Positions 56,690 to 63,917 of a stretch of 64,000 nucleotides of DNA are shown piece after piece. The notes beneath the pieces are model-generated. The model was not told the DNA's origin and did no database searches. It saw nothing but the letters and a program-made list of their open reading frames with translations. Both the position numbers and the translations under genes were made by a program. The DNA comes from an uncultured Bacteroidales bacterium. GTDB lineage: Bacteria; Bacteroidota; Bacteroidia; Bacteroidales; UBA3824. The stretch lies in NCBI GenBank assembly GCA_937877455.1, contig CALFIU010000189.1, forward strand, positions 37,242 through 101,241, given 5' to 3'. Position 1 is the first letter of the stretch. Every line of letters begins with the position of its first letter.

Positions 56690-56736
56690 TTCTTTATCCT
56701 CCTTTTGTTTGATTGCTTTGTGTTTTTGGTTTACTA

Positions 56737-56768
56737 CCTCTCATGTGACTATATTACCACATGAGAGG
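56737..56768 (-). promoter_or_regulatory. palindromic operator over the -10 box of the DUF262 promoter
   Basis: Perfect 11-bp arms CCTCTCATGTG/CACATGAGAGG around 10 bp that contain most of the -10 box. A dimeric repressor site is the simplest reading. Confidence 0.75.
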
Positions 56769-56797
56769 CGTGTTGTCAACTATTATTTTGTAATATC
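56751..56797 (-). promoter_or_regulatory. promoter of DUF262 gene with upstream 15-bp element
   Basis: TTGACA 56779-56774, 17-bp spacer, TAATAT 56756-56751. The element variant GATATTACAAAATAA ends 3 bp upstream of -35. Confidence 0.8.
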
Positions 56798-56807
56798 TAT
56801 AAAGTTT

Positions 56808-57731
56808 TTATTTTACCAGACTGTCAACCAATCCCATGATCTCATTGATTGCTTCGATATGGATAGATGCTTCTGTCGCGTTTGCGTTTCTCTGTCCTTC
56901 CGAATAAGCCATAGCAATTATATCACGCAGATCAGAAACCTCAATACTGATAACTGGCTTATCGGAAACATCTTTATATTCTTTGTCACCTGTTACATAA
57001 TCATCAAAGAAACCACCCATATCATCATAATACTGATTAACTTTCTCTTTGGTTAATCCGATGTAATGCTTCGTGGTCTTTGTATCGGAATGATTGTAGA
57101 TCGTCTGAAGAAGCTCCATGCTATCGTAATCATTCGGATGAATCATTCTGGAAATCATGCCGAAAGTTTTTCTCGTGCTATGTGTTCCCACATTATAGGT
57201 AATCCCAACGGCATCAGCTGCTTTCTTCAGTGCCTTGCGATAACCATCACTTGTAATAACCGTTCCTTTATGTGTACCTGTCAGCTGCATAAACACATAT
57301 TCGTGATAACCATTCTTCTCAGGTCTTACACCAGTCTTTTCGATGTATTTTTCAATGGCATTTCTGCAAGCGCTGTTGATGCGCGGATTTGCAAGCTTGT
57401 CTGTCTTATCCTCTGTGATTTCAAGAATGTCATCTCTCATCTTACCAGTCTGCGGATTATAAAAGTTTTCCCATGTAAGATTAAGCGTATCGCCAACACG
57501 CCTTGCCATGTTGCATCCAATAATGAAAAGAAGATAGTGAAGCCACATCTCGTTTTCTTCAAAATATCCGATCATCTTCTTAGTATCTTCCAACTGGAAA
57601 GGATATACCTCTGATTTGCGACCTTTCTTCTTGTTGTTGGCTTTCTTTTCCTGACGAGGGAATTCAATAATGCTCGAATACCCTGTTCTTGTTTCTGTAT
57701 CATTCCAGATATTCAATGCTCTGACTGCCAT
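56808..57731 (-). CDS. tyrosine recombinase/integrase
   Basis: 307 residues, start at 57731 after CAAGGAGGT. Catalytic set visible: Arg in CNMARRVGDTLNLTWE (about 100), Lys in TEDKTDK, HxxR in THSTRKTFGM, H in YNHSDTKTT and the Tyr in KHYIGLTKEKV. It could integrate or invert phage DNA or resolve multimers. The roughly 500-bp GC-richer region just upstream is a candidate target site. Confidence 0.88.
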   Translation of the reverse strand: MAVRALNIWNDTETRTGYSSIIEFPRQEKKANNKKKGRKSEVYPFQLEDTKKMIGYFEENEMWLHYLLFIIGCNMARRVGDTLNLTWENFYNPQTGKMRDDILEITEDKTDKLANPRINSACRNAIEKYIEKTGVRPEKNGYHEYVFMQLTGTHKGTVITSDGYRKALKKAADAVGITYNVGTHSTRKTFGMISRMIHPNDYDSMELLQTIYNHSDTKTTKHYIGLTKEKVNQYYDDMGGFFDDYVTGDKEYKDVSDKPVISIEVSDLRDIIAMAYSEGQRNANATEASIHIEAINEIMGLVDSLVK

Positions 57732-57773
57732 CTTAATACCTCCTTGATAGTTTGCTTTGCTTTGTGTAACTAT

Positions 57774-57802
57774 AAGATAGCACATCATTTACTATCTGTC
57801 AA
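57774..57802 (-). promoter_or_regulatory. promoter of tyrosine recombinase
   Basis: TTGACA 57802-57797, 17-bp spacer, TATCTT 57779-57774. An element-like AATAATTC is further upstream, at a different distance than usual. Confidence 0.7.
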
Positions 57803-57805
57803 TAC

Positions 57806-57889
57806 CTATTTCAAAAATTTTTTTGAATTATTTCTTGACAGGTTTGAATTCAATCTGCTACGTTTATCGGCATCCGCTCGGTTGGGCAT
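57806..57889 (-). CDS. possible very small protein (27 aa)
   Basis: MPNRADADKRSRLNSNLSRN start, with AGGGGGAAAACT before the ATG. Overlaps nothing known. Low certainty. Confidence 0.35.
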   Translation of the reverse strand: MPNRADADKRSRLNSNLSRNNSKKFLK

Positions 57890-58230
57890 AGTTTTCCCCC
57901 TAAACAGGGGGATAATGTTCTACTACGTTCATTCGGACGCTTCGGAGTACATTAGTTACCGCTTGTAAGCCAAATATCTGCCCTTGGCTGATGACGGTAT
58001 CCCACATCAGATAACCTCCACTTAATTATTTAGTCTCGCCAGCCACGAGATCAATCGCCTTTTTGTGTGTCAGTCGCGATCAGGACTACGGATTATTTCA
58101 ACAGAGTACCGTGTACTGCCTATATTAAATTGTAATTTTCAAAAACTATTTTGCGTACAACAAATAAATCTAATTTTGAAAAACAATCGTTTCTTGATTA
58201 TAGTTTTCCAAAATTTGATTTTTATGTAAC
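57810..58230. other. GC-richer non-coding block with hairpins and direct repeats
   Basis: About 420 bp upstream of the recombinase. It contains two possible tiny genes, hairpin CCCCCTGTTTAGGGGG (near 57896), inverted repeat CTGATG/CATCAG (near 57990), and AT-rich direct repeats AATTTTCAAAAAC and AATTTTGAAAAAC near 58133 and 58172. Candidate attachment site, structured RNA or replication region. Confidence 0.45.
57900..58007 (-). CDS. possible small protein (35 aa)
   Basis: MWDTVISQGQIFGLQAVTNV start and ends VEHYPPV. GTGGAGG lies 8 bases before the ATG, one of the best ribosome binding sites nearby. The region is GC-richer than its surroundings. Could instead be part of a structured RNA. Confidence 0.45.
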   Translation of the reverse strand: MWDTVISQGQIFGLQAVTNVLRSVRMNVVEHYPPV

Positions 58231-58234
58231 GACA

Positions 58235-58265
58235 AAAAGCCTTAAACTTTAATCGTCCAAGGCTT
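58235..58265 (-). terminator. rho-independent terminator
   Basis: A 7-bp stem AAGCCTT/AAGGCTT (58237-58243, 58259-58265) with TTT following on the minus strand. Ends the unit with the small Cys-rich genes. Confidence 0.75.
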
Positions 58266-58270
58266 GTCCT

Positions 58271-58420
58271 TTAATCCCTTTTACCAAGATGATCGCAGAT
58301 GTCTGCATCAACACAGCTATCACACTTTCCATCACATCCATATTCCATTTCAAGATAGACTGTGCAGTTAGTACAATTAGCCGAATTACATTTCTCCTCT
58401 GTGTATGGGCAAATATTCAT
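58271..58420 (-). CDS. small Cys-rich protein (49 aa)
   Basis: MNICPYTEEKCNSANCTNCT start with further CDGKCDSC and ICDHL: nine Cys in 49 residues, likely two zinc sites. ATGA overlap with the 40-aa gene. Confidence 0.68.
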   Translation of the reverse strand: MNICPYTEEKCNSANCTNCTVYLEMEYGCDGKCDSCVDADICDHLGKRD

Positions 58421-58539
58421 TTATTATTATTCCTCGTAAACAGTTTCTTAATTTTCAGAAATAATGTTTTGTTATTCTTGTATTCTTTTCTTCTCTTGGC
58501 TGTATCTTCCGGCAAATTCAAGTTGTCATGTTTAATCAT
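58417..58539 (-). CDS. very small basic protein (40 aa)
   Basis: MIKHDNLNLPEDTAKRRKEY start, Lys/Asn-rich end. It overlaps the upstream stop by 8 bp and the next start by ATGA. Confidence 0.58.
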   Translation of the reverse strand: MIKHDNLNLPEDTAKRRKEYKNNKTLFLKIKKLFTRNNNK

Positions 58540-58774
58540 TTTGTTTTCCGTCTGCAATTTTCAATCTCCATAACTCTACGGTATCGAATGAGCCATTCTC
58601 ATAGCTAATAATTCCATACGCTTTATTCTTTTCAAATACGAAACTATGCAATATTGCATTTTTCAATTTCTTACATTCTTTACATTCCTTTCTTTTGTTA
58701 GATAAAATCTGACTGTCAATGCATCCGCAGCATTCATTGTAATCAGGTTTTAATATCACTTCCATATACTCCAT
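58532..58774 (-). CDS. small Cys-rich protein (80 aa)
   Basis: Start set at 58774 (MEYMEVILKPDYNECCGCID), preceded by AAGAGGCAG. CCGC and CKECKK form a likely zinc site, followed by a beta-rich half. Confidence 0.68.
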   Translation of the reverse strand: MEYMEVILKPDYNECCGCIDSQILSNKRKECKECKKLKNAILHSFVFEKNKAYGIISYENGSFDTVELWRLKIADGKQND

Positions 58775-58805
58775 ATACTGCCTCTTATAATATTTCAATA
58801 TCAAA

Positions 58806-58820
58806 TTATTTTGTATTATT
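58806..58820 (-). promoter_or_regulatory. 15-bp intergenic element, leader copy
   Basis: AATAATACAAAATAA on the minus strand just downstream of the stop of the 113-aa gene. No -35/-10 pair at the usual distance. Confidence 0.55.
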
Positions 58821-58821
58821 T

Positions 58822-59163
58822 TTAATCTGGAATTGCGCCTATTTGTGTAAAGATTTCATCGAGTTGTTCTTTAATTTCATATTCATCAAGTTCATATTCT
58901 TCCATGATTTCTTCCATAGGAAGGATTTCAAACAGGGAGTGATAAATAAAATCTGACATCCCGGTTGCGGAAACGCCATCAATAATATTCATATTCTTCT
59001 GGAGATCCATCTTAATATTTCCAAAATGTAATTTTTTATCAAATCCAAGAACTAAGGTTGTGCCTTTTTCAAGCCATGTTCTCTTTTCTTCAGGTTCAAC
59101 ATATTTTCCCTTTTGAATATTGACGATATTCCCAACCCTTAAATACCATTGCTTCTTAGCCAT
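58822..59163 (-). CDS. acidic hypothetical protein (113 aa)
   Basis: Start at 59163 (MAKKQWYLRVGNIVNIQKGK), with AAAGGG upstream. The acidic C-terminus ILPMEEIMEEYELDEYEIKE is likely helical. Unrecognised. Confidence 0.7.
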   Translation of the reverse strand: MAKKQWYLRVGNIVNIQKGKYVEPEEKRTWLEKGTTLVLGFDKKLHFGNIKMDLQKNMNIIDGVSATGMSDFIYHSLFEILPMEEIMEEYELDEYEIKEQLDEIFTQIGAIPD

Positions 59164-59181
59164 TATCAAATCCCTTTCGTG

Positions 59182-59230
59182 TTATTTTGTATTATTTATA
59201 TCATAAATAGCAGAGTAATTCTCCGCTATT
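59182..59230 (-). promoter_or_regulatory. weak hairpin plus 15-bp element
   Basis: A 10-bp stem with one G-U pair (59206-59215, 59221-59230) at the stop of the 207-aa gene, followed by AATAATACAAAATAA (59196-59182) and the next ribosome binding site. Confidence 0.55.
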
Positions 59231-59849
59231 CTGCCATCAAATCAAAAATATCAATATCAGCCGCCACAGCTAATTTGCAAAGTGCGATTAAAGGAATTCT
59301 GACATTCATCCTACTACGATTAAACCAAGCGTAATAGGAATGTTGTGTGCATTCGCAAACTTCCATCACTTTAACCTGTCTTTTATTCGAGTGATGTAAT
59401 AGTAATTCTTCTGTCGTGCCATAATACTTTTCAAGATTATCAATCACAATATTTTTGTCTGTATCGTACTGCATATCATAAGCACGCATGAAAATTTCCG
59501 CGCTATCAACAGGATAATGCTCGTTATAATAATCATTTGCAATTAAGAAATCCTGAACACTTACTTCGCAATTTTCTTTAGTTTTAAAAAACGCAAAAAT
59601 ATTGTAGTGAAGATAATTTGCCACCATGCAAAGATCAATCAACGGGATTTTTTTATCTGGTCTATTGAACCAAGACATGACTGTATGCTTGGAACGATTT
59701 GTTATTTCAGGCAGCGCCCTATACCTATCTACCTCTAACCCTTTGGATTTTCCAAGGGAAATTGCTATATTCAGATTGGCAAGAATTTCCTCCCGTGTTC
59801 TCTTATTATATTCATCTTGTATAGTTAAAATCAATTCTGCATTATTCAT
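59226..59849 (-). CDS. tandem HTH-like protein, candidate regulator (207 aa)
   Basis: Two copies of a similar helix-turn-helix-like unit: residues about 47-95 (NRSKHTVMSWFNRPDKKIPL then IDLCMVANYLHYNIFAFF) and about 158-205 (CTQHSYYAWFNRSRMNVRIP then LIALCKLAVAADIDIFDL). The WFNR...IPLI.LC..A pattern repeats. The layout resembles Cro/C1-type repressors in tandem. It has its own promoter with the 15-bp element (59893-59939), so self-regulation is possible. Confidence 0.7.
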   Translation of the reverse strand: MNNAELILTIQDEYNKRTREEILANLNIAISLGKSKGLEVDRYRALPEITNRSKHTVMSWFNRPDKKIPLIDLCMVANYLHYNIFAFFKTKENCEVSVQDFLIANDYYNEHYPVDSAEIFMRAYDMQYDTDKNIVIDNLEKYYGTTEELLLHHSNKRQVKVMEVCECTQHSYYAWFNRSRMNVRIPLIALCKLAVAADIDIFDLMAE

Positions 59850-59892
59850 GATGCAATCACCTACCTTTGGTTAAGGAAAATGTACTTATTTT

Positions 59893-59939
59893 ACTATAGC
59901 ACACTTTCCCTAACCTCGCAACAATTATTTTGTCTTATT
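59893..59939 (-). promoter_or_regulatory. promoter with upstream 15-bp element (tandem HTH gene)
   Basis: TTGCGA 59921-59916, 17-bp spacer, TATAGT 59898-59893. The element AATAAGACAAAATAA ends 3 bp upstream of -35 and begins at the dnaN stop codon. Confidence 0.78.
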
Positions 59940-61084
59940 TATGCCACCTGCCTTTTGACAAATTCAACATCTACATCGTTAATATTGACTGGAAGAATAA
60001 GAAATTCATACGTTTCATCAATAAGCATAATAGGATTTTTGTAATTATAATTTCCTTTTATTTCCGCTTCATCCTTAAAGGCTGCGCAAGCGTCCACGAT
60101 GAAACGCGGATTTACGCCAACATGCCATTCATGGCTCATCCCATGCTCGCATTCAACGCTTTCTAATACATCGGATGTGCGATAATTTTGAACCTGTACA
60201 CCAGTAGCTACCGAACCATTTACGTTATAAATAATCATCGGAAGTTTATTATCTGATGATATAACTTTAGAATATTCTTTGGAAATCTTAAACAGCTCCT
60301 TCGGATTAACTTTATATGTATATTCACTGTTTTCAATGGCTGGCTCTACCAGTTTTTTATAGTCGAAATAGTTTCCATCCATCAATCTTGAAATGTATTC
60401 AAAATCCTCGCCGACAAATTTTACATGTTTTTTATCGGCATAAATTTCAATATACTTCTCCTTGGATTTTCCGATAAGACTTTTCAGACAAGTATATACA
60501 GAGCCGTTAAGAATAAGTGACGGACTATTCGGCACAAACATCCCATGCAGTTTTGCAATGCCGATTCTGTAACCGTCCAGAGCGACAAGTTTTTGATTTA
60601 TAAGATCGAGATAAAAACCAGTCATAATCATATTGGAACTTTCCGTTGATCGTGCGCAATCAATTACAGAAAGATGCTTCAAAAATTCATTGTCCATTTG
60701 TCGGCAGAGAATATTGTTATTGTCAATAACAGGGAATGTAGCCCAAGTATCTTCATAATCATCGTGACATGGGATTTCATAACTTTTTTTCGCGCTTCTA
60801 ATATCAAGTTTTCCATGCTCCGCTGTAATTGTCAAATCATCTGTAATCGCAAGTGCTTTTTTTAGATCGGAAAGATAAACCCAAACAGCGCCATCCTCAT
60901 AGACATTTGCATATGTTATAATAGTCGCATAATCCGTCATATCTGTCGCCTGAAATTCAACCATATTATCATGTGCTGAAATCTTGACGGTTTCCAATGT
61001 TGGCAACGCGGTTCTCTTAGGAACGATACCTCCGATCCTGTCAACAAGTGATTTAAATTCCCTTCCGTAAATTCCAAATTTCAT
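59939..61084 (-). CDS. dnaN: DNA polymerase III beta subunit (sliding clamp)
   Basis: 381 residues, the normal clamp length. Three-domain layout: IVPKRTALPTLETVKISA in domain I, SSNMIMTGFYLDLINQKLVALDGYRIGIAKL in domain II, and VGVNPRFIVDACAAFKDEAEIKG with C-terminal YEFLILPVNI in domain III. It tethers DnaE to DNA. The gene is about 50 kb from dnaE, not in the same operon. AAGGAGGT site. Confidence 0.93.
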   Translation of the reverse strand: MKFGIYGREFKSLVDRIGGIVPKRTALPTLETVKISAHDNMVEFQATDMTDYATIITYANVYEDGAVWVYLSDLKKALAITDDLTITAEHGKLDIRSAKKSYEIPCHDDYEDTWATFPVIDNNNILCRQMDNEFLKHLSVIDCARSTESSNMIMTGFYLDLINQKLVALDGYRIGIAKLHGMFVPNSPSLILNGSVYTCLKSLIGKSKEKYIEIYADKKHVKFVGEDFEYISRLMDGNYFDYKKLVEPAIENSEYTYKVNPKELFKISKEYSKVISSDNKLPMIIYNVNGSVATGVQVQNYRTSDVLESVECEHGMSHEWHVGVNPRFIVDACAAFKDEAEIKGNYNYKNPIMLIDETYEFLILPVNINDVDVEFVKRQVA

Positions 61085-61100
61085 TTGTATACCTCCTTAA

Positions 61101-61115
61101 TTATTTTGCATTATT
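61101..61115 (-). promoter_or_regulatory. 15-bp intergenic element, leader copy (dnaN)
   Basis: AATAATGCAAAATAA starting at the stop of the 65-aa gene and followed at once by TTAAGGAGGT. Confidence 0.6.
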
Positions 61116-61312
61116 TATATGATAGTAACAATCAAAACATCATCAATCGAGCCAAATCCGCGAACCCATCTATTGCGGATATCTTTATATACAACACTCT
61201 GAAGCTCGCTATTTACACCATCGAAAAGGATATTTCCTTTATCATCTTTCACTTGAAATCTCTGTATATACCACATGAAGTTTGACAGTTGCCCTAATGT
61301 GATGTAGTTCAT
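61115..61312 (-). CDS. small hypothetical protein (65 aa)
   Basis: Start set at 61312 (MNYITLGQLSNFMWYIQRFQ), with AAAAGGAGGTATACAA upstream. Unrecognised; co-transcribed with dnaN from the promoter at 61336-61382. Confidence 0.7.
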   Translation of the reverse strand: MNYITLGQLSNFMWYIQRFQVKDDKGNILFDGVNSELQSVVYKDIRNRWVRGFGSIDDVLIVTII

Positions 61313-61335
61313 TTGTATACCTCCTTTTGATGGAT

Positions 61336-61382
61336 ATAATAGCATGATGTTTACTATCTGTCAAGAATGATTTTGCATTATT
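61336..61382 (-). promoter_or_regulatory. promoter with upstream 15-bp element (dnaN unit)
   Basis: TTGACA 61364-61359, 17-bp spacer, TATTAT 61341-61336. The element AATAATGCAAAATCA is 3 bp upstream of -35. Confidence 0.82.
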
Positions 61383-61450
61383 TATAAACTACTTAACGTT
61401 CGTTATTATAGACATTAACCATGTTATTGTTAATAATAATAAGCATTATT

Positions 61451-61651
61451 TCAAAACCATGATTCAATGAGCTTATACTGCCCTTCAATTTTCCCGTCAT
61501 CATTTACTTTTCCAGTAATGCAGCTAACCACTTCACCTCGATTTGATTTTTCATAAATGGATTTTCCTGCGGAAAGTGCATCGTCAAGATTGGCATGTCG
61601 GCTTATGACTCTGCGATCATTTTCTTTTGTAACTGTGATTATATATTCCAT
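61451..61651 (-). CDS. small hypothetical protein (66 aa)
   Basis: MEYIITVTKENDRRVISRHA start with GAGGAGG before it. An alpha/beta protein with YKLIESWF end. Unrecognised. Confidence 0.7.
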   Translation of the reverse strand: MEYIITVTKENDRRVISRHANLDDALSAGKSIYEKSNRGEVVSCITGKVNDDGKIEGQYKLIESWF

Positions 61652-61663
61652 AGCATTTCCTCC

Positions 61664-61987
61664 TCAAATAACGTTTCTTAGTCTATCCTGACACTCAAGA
61701 TAATACCTATCTATATATATCATTCTTTTTGTGAACAGGCAATATACGCCAACACCAAAAACGAAAATGCCGAGCGTATTCACAAGCCCATATTCATTAG
61801 CACATCCGATGATAACAGAAATCAGCCCGATGATAATAAGAATGTAACCCATCAATCTCTGTCTTTTGTAGTATGAAGCCATCCTCTTGTTGGCTCTTAT
61901 GTAATTCATGCGCTTCTGATGCCTGACATCATTGTTTAATTCCTCCCAATCATTATAAGTCATGACCTGAATTTCTCTTCGTGGCAT
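61664..61987 (-). CDS. small membrane protein (107 aa)
   Basis: Start at 61987 (MPRREIQVMTYNDWEEL), with AAAGGAGAG upstream. Two hydrophobic segments (LMGYILIIIGLISVIIGCA and VNTLGIFVFGVGVYCLF) form a hairpin in the membrane, with basic flanks. Unknown function. Confidence 0.75.
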   Translation of the reverse strand: MPRREIQVMTYNDWEELNNDVRHQKRMNYIRANKRMASYYKRQRLMGYILIIIGLISVIIGCANEYGLVNTLGIFVFGVGVYCLFTKRMIYIDRYYLECQDRLRNVI

Positions 61988-62035
61988 TTTTATACTCTCC
62001 TTTCGTTTCATGTGCCTGTGTACTTGTTTTACTAT

Positions 62036-62082
62036 AATATAACATATGGTTTACGCGATGTCAATACTTATCTTGCATTATT
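62036..62082 (-). promoter_or_regulatory. promoter with upstream 15-bp element
   Basis: TTGACA 62064-62059, 17-bp spacer, TATATT 62041-62036. A perfect element AATAATGCAAGATAA is 3 bp upstream of -35. Serves the small membrane protein gene. Confidence 0.85.
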
Positions 62083-62276
62083 TTTCAGAAAAAATTTTAT
62101 TGGCATGAGTTAAGGTACTATTTCTGCCTATTTATGTTTTTGAAAATTCAATAAAACTGGTATTTTATTAGCAAATTTTTCTGATTTTCAAAAACTATCC
62201 TTATCTGCGCCAGCGTCTACAGATTTTCCGAATTTTGGAAAACTAATTTTGTTTGTAACTTAAAATAAGTTACAAT
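62083..62276. other. AT-rich non-coding region with inverted repeats
   Basis: GTTTTTGAAAAT (62131-62142) and ATTTTCAAAAAC (62173-62184) form a 12-bp inverted repeat. A 9-bp palindrome TGTAACTTA-AAA-TAAGTTACA lies at about 62254. The words TTTTCAAAAACTAT and TTTTCC.AAATT also occur at 58.1-58.2 kb. No gene seen. Confidence 0.55.
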
Positions 62277-62303
62277 TCAAAAAGGAGTGCTGATACACTC
62301 CTT
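62277..62303 (-). terminator. rho-independent terminator
   Basis: An 8-bp stem AAGGAGTG/CACTCCTT with a 6-base loop and TTTTTG following, at the stop of the 101-aa gene. Confidence 0.82.
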
Positions 62304-62607
62304 ATAGATCATATATATTCTGTTTACTGTTTTCCAGTTCCTTCACTATTTCATTATATATCCTGTCGTTTTCTTCCCTTGTGTCTGGAATATAATAATC
62401 CCATAGTTCATCCTTTACTTTTAGAATAGATAAATACCACCATCCATCTGGCAACTCGATCTCCATGATAATAGATTGTCGTTTTTCAGAATTGAATTTT
62501 TCTGCTACATACGATTTGAATTTTGAAAACGACCATCCAGTTTCGTGATTAAAATTTCCATTCACGGACAGATCATATACTTGCTTTAACACTTCGCCCT
62601 TTGTCAT
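62302..62607 (-). CDS. hypothetical protein (101 aa)
   Basis: MTKGEVLKQVYDLSVNGNFN start, WWYLSILKVKDELWDYYIPD centre. Unrecognised. ATGA overlap with the next gene and a terminator at its stop. Confidence 0.7.
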   Translation of the reverse strand: MTKGEVLKQVYDLSVNGNFNHETGWSFSKFKSYVAEKFNSEKRQSIIMEIELPDGWWYLSILKVKDELWDYYIPDTREENDRIYNEIVKELENSKQNIYDL

Positions 62608-62777
62608 AGATTCTCCTTTCGATCGTCAAACCTGATAGTAAGCCTCGCGGTTAAATTATATACGGCAAAATAATACTGCCAGTTTCTATCTTCGCAAAAC
62701 AATATAGTTTCGTTTTCTGTTTCAAATCTTTCTATAACGCGCCTGATTGAGCCACGCTGCGCAGATACAATCCACAT
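62604..62777 (-). CDS. small hypothetical protein (57 aa)
   Basis: Start set at 62777 (MWIVSAQRGSIRRVIERFET), preceded by GGAGATTAACT. Unrecognised. Confidence 0.68.
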   Translation of the reverse strand: MWIVSAQRGSIRRVIERFETENETILFCEDRNWQYYFAVYNLTARLTIRFDDRKENL

Positions 62778-62795
62778 AGTTAATCTCCTTCCTTG

Positions 62796-62825
62796 CAAAA
62801 GAATAGGGCGATCATGTGACCGCCC
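62796..62825 (-). terminator. probable terminator after DUF932 gene
   Basis: GGGCG/CGCCC stem with an extra G-U pair (62806-62810, 62821-62825), then TATTCTTTTG on the minus strand. Confidence 0.6.
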
Positions 62826-62831
62826 ATGTTA

Positions 62832-63821
62832 TCATGCTACGAGTGCAAGTTTATATGCTGTGTCAATCATGCTGTGTCCGTCTGCGACCTTCATAAACAA
62901 ATTTTCCTGATAGTTCCTCGTCTGCTTATGATCCTCTGTATGCGTCGCATAATCTGACACCGCATTGATAAACCTGAATGCGCTATGTTCAGTTCCTACA
63001 AGATCGGGCTTATCATGGTAGATTGTAAGAATGTCATTACGCTTTGTGTTAAGTTTGTCCTCATACTTCTGCTGACGTAAACGCTCTTTAAAATCAACAA
63101 TCTTTCCAGTTTTCAGCGCCTTGTTAAACAGGTTATTAAACTCAATCTCCAGAAGTTTTTCCGTCATGCTTCTGACCTGTGCTTCGGTGACTTTCTTGAG
63201 TTTCAATTCGCCGAACTCTTCCTCAAGCGCCTCCATGTATTTTTCCGCGCTTGAAAGTGTGAACCTTGCCTCTTCGAGCTTACTCTGAATGTCTCCCTTA
63301 TGTACGCAAGACCAATGCCGACTCGCCTGATCGAGTGCAAGATTGAGAGTATTCTGGCACACGACACGGACAGGCGTGATCGCCACCCTGATGGCTCCAG
63401 TTCCATCATGACTATTTGTAAATACGAGGAACGGATCAATATTTTCCTCTGCAATGGTTGTATTTTCCATCCGTGCAAGCATCCATACACGCTTACCAGA
63501 TGCAAGACTTCCAGCTGTCTCGTACCTTACGCCATGACCAAGAAGCTCATCCGTGAATGCGAACGCTTCACTGTTCTGCACGATACGATAACGATCAGTT
63601 ACGATGCCGAGCGCCGTGTTGTCACTGGATCTCATATTGACCTTGTACCCCGGAAGTTCACAACCAAACTCGTCATAGATAGGTTTCGGAATAACATCCC
63701 AATCAAGTCCTGCGAGTTTGATAGCATCTTCAGATGTCGGAGCATCCTGAATGATCTCCCCAAGTCCATGCCACGGAACAATCCCATTTGCACTGAATCC
63801 ACTTTCAAAATTTGCTGCCAT
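62832..63821 (-). CDS. DUF932 phage/plasmid-like protein
   Basis: 329 residues, start at 63821 (MAANFESGFSANGIVPWHGL) after AAGGAGGAA. Family features: PWHGLG near the start, ALGIVTDRYRIVQNSEAFAF, RVWMLARM, VAITPVRVVCQNTLNLAL, and a helical C-terminus. The family is widespread in phages and plasmids; its role is unknown, though some members are near anti-restriction functions. Own promoter at 63865-63911. Confidence 0.88.
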   Translation of the reverse strand: MAANFESGFSANGIVPWHGLGEIIQDAPTSEDAIKLAGLDWDVIPKPIYDEFGCELPGYKVNMRSSDNTALGIVTDRYRIVQNSEAFAFTDELLGHGVRYETAGSLASGKRVWMLARMENTTIAEENIDPFLVFTNSHDGTGAIRVAITPVRVVCQNTLNLALDQASRHWSCVHKGDIQSKLEEARFTLSSAEKYMEALEEEFGELKLKKVTEAQVRSMTEKLLEIEFNNLFNKALKTGKIVDFKERLRQQKYEDKLNTKRNDILTIYHDKPDLVGTEHSAFRFINAVSDYATHTEDHKQTRNYQENLFMKVADGHSMIDTAYKLALVA

Positions 63822-63864
63822 AATTATTTCCTCCTTTGCTTTGTGTATGATGTTTACTATGTAT

Positions 63865-63911
63865 AATATAGCTCGTTTCTCTTTGTTTGTCAATAGTTAT
63901 TTTGCATTATT
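63865..63911 (-). promoter_or_regulatory. promoter with upstream 15-bp element (DUF932)
   Basis: TTGACA 63893-63888, 17-bp spacer, TATATT 63870-63865. The element AATAATGCAAAATAA is 3 bp upstream of -35. Confidence 0.85.
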
Positions 63912-63917
63912 TCTAAA

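Noticed and set aside
57889..57915. GGGGG/CCCCC hairpin as a terminator
   Set aside because: No T-run follows on either strand in the required position.
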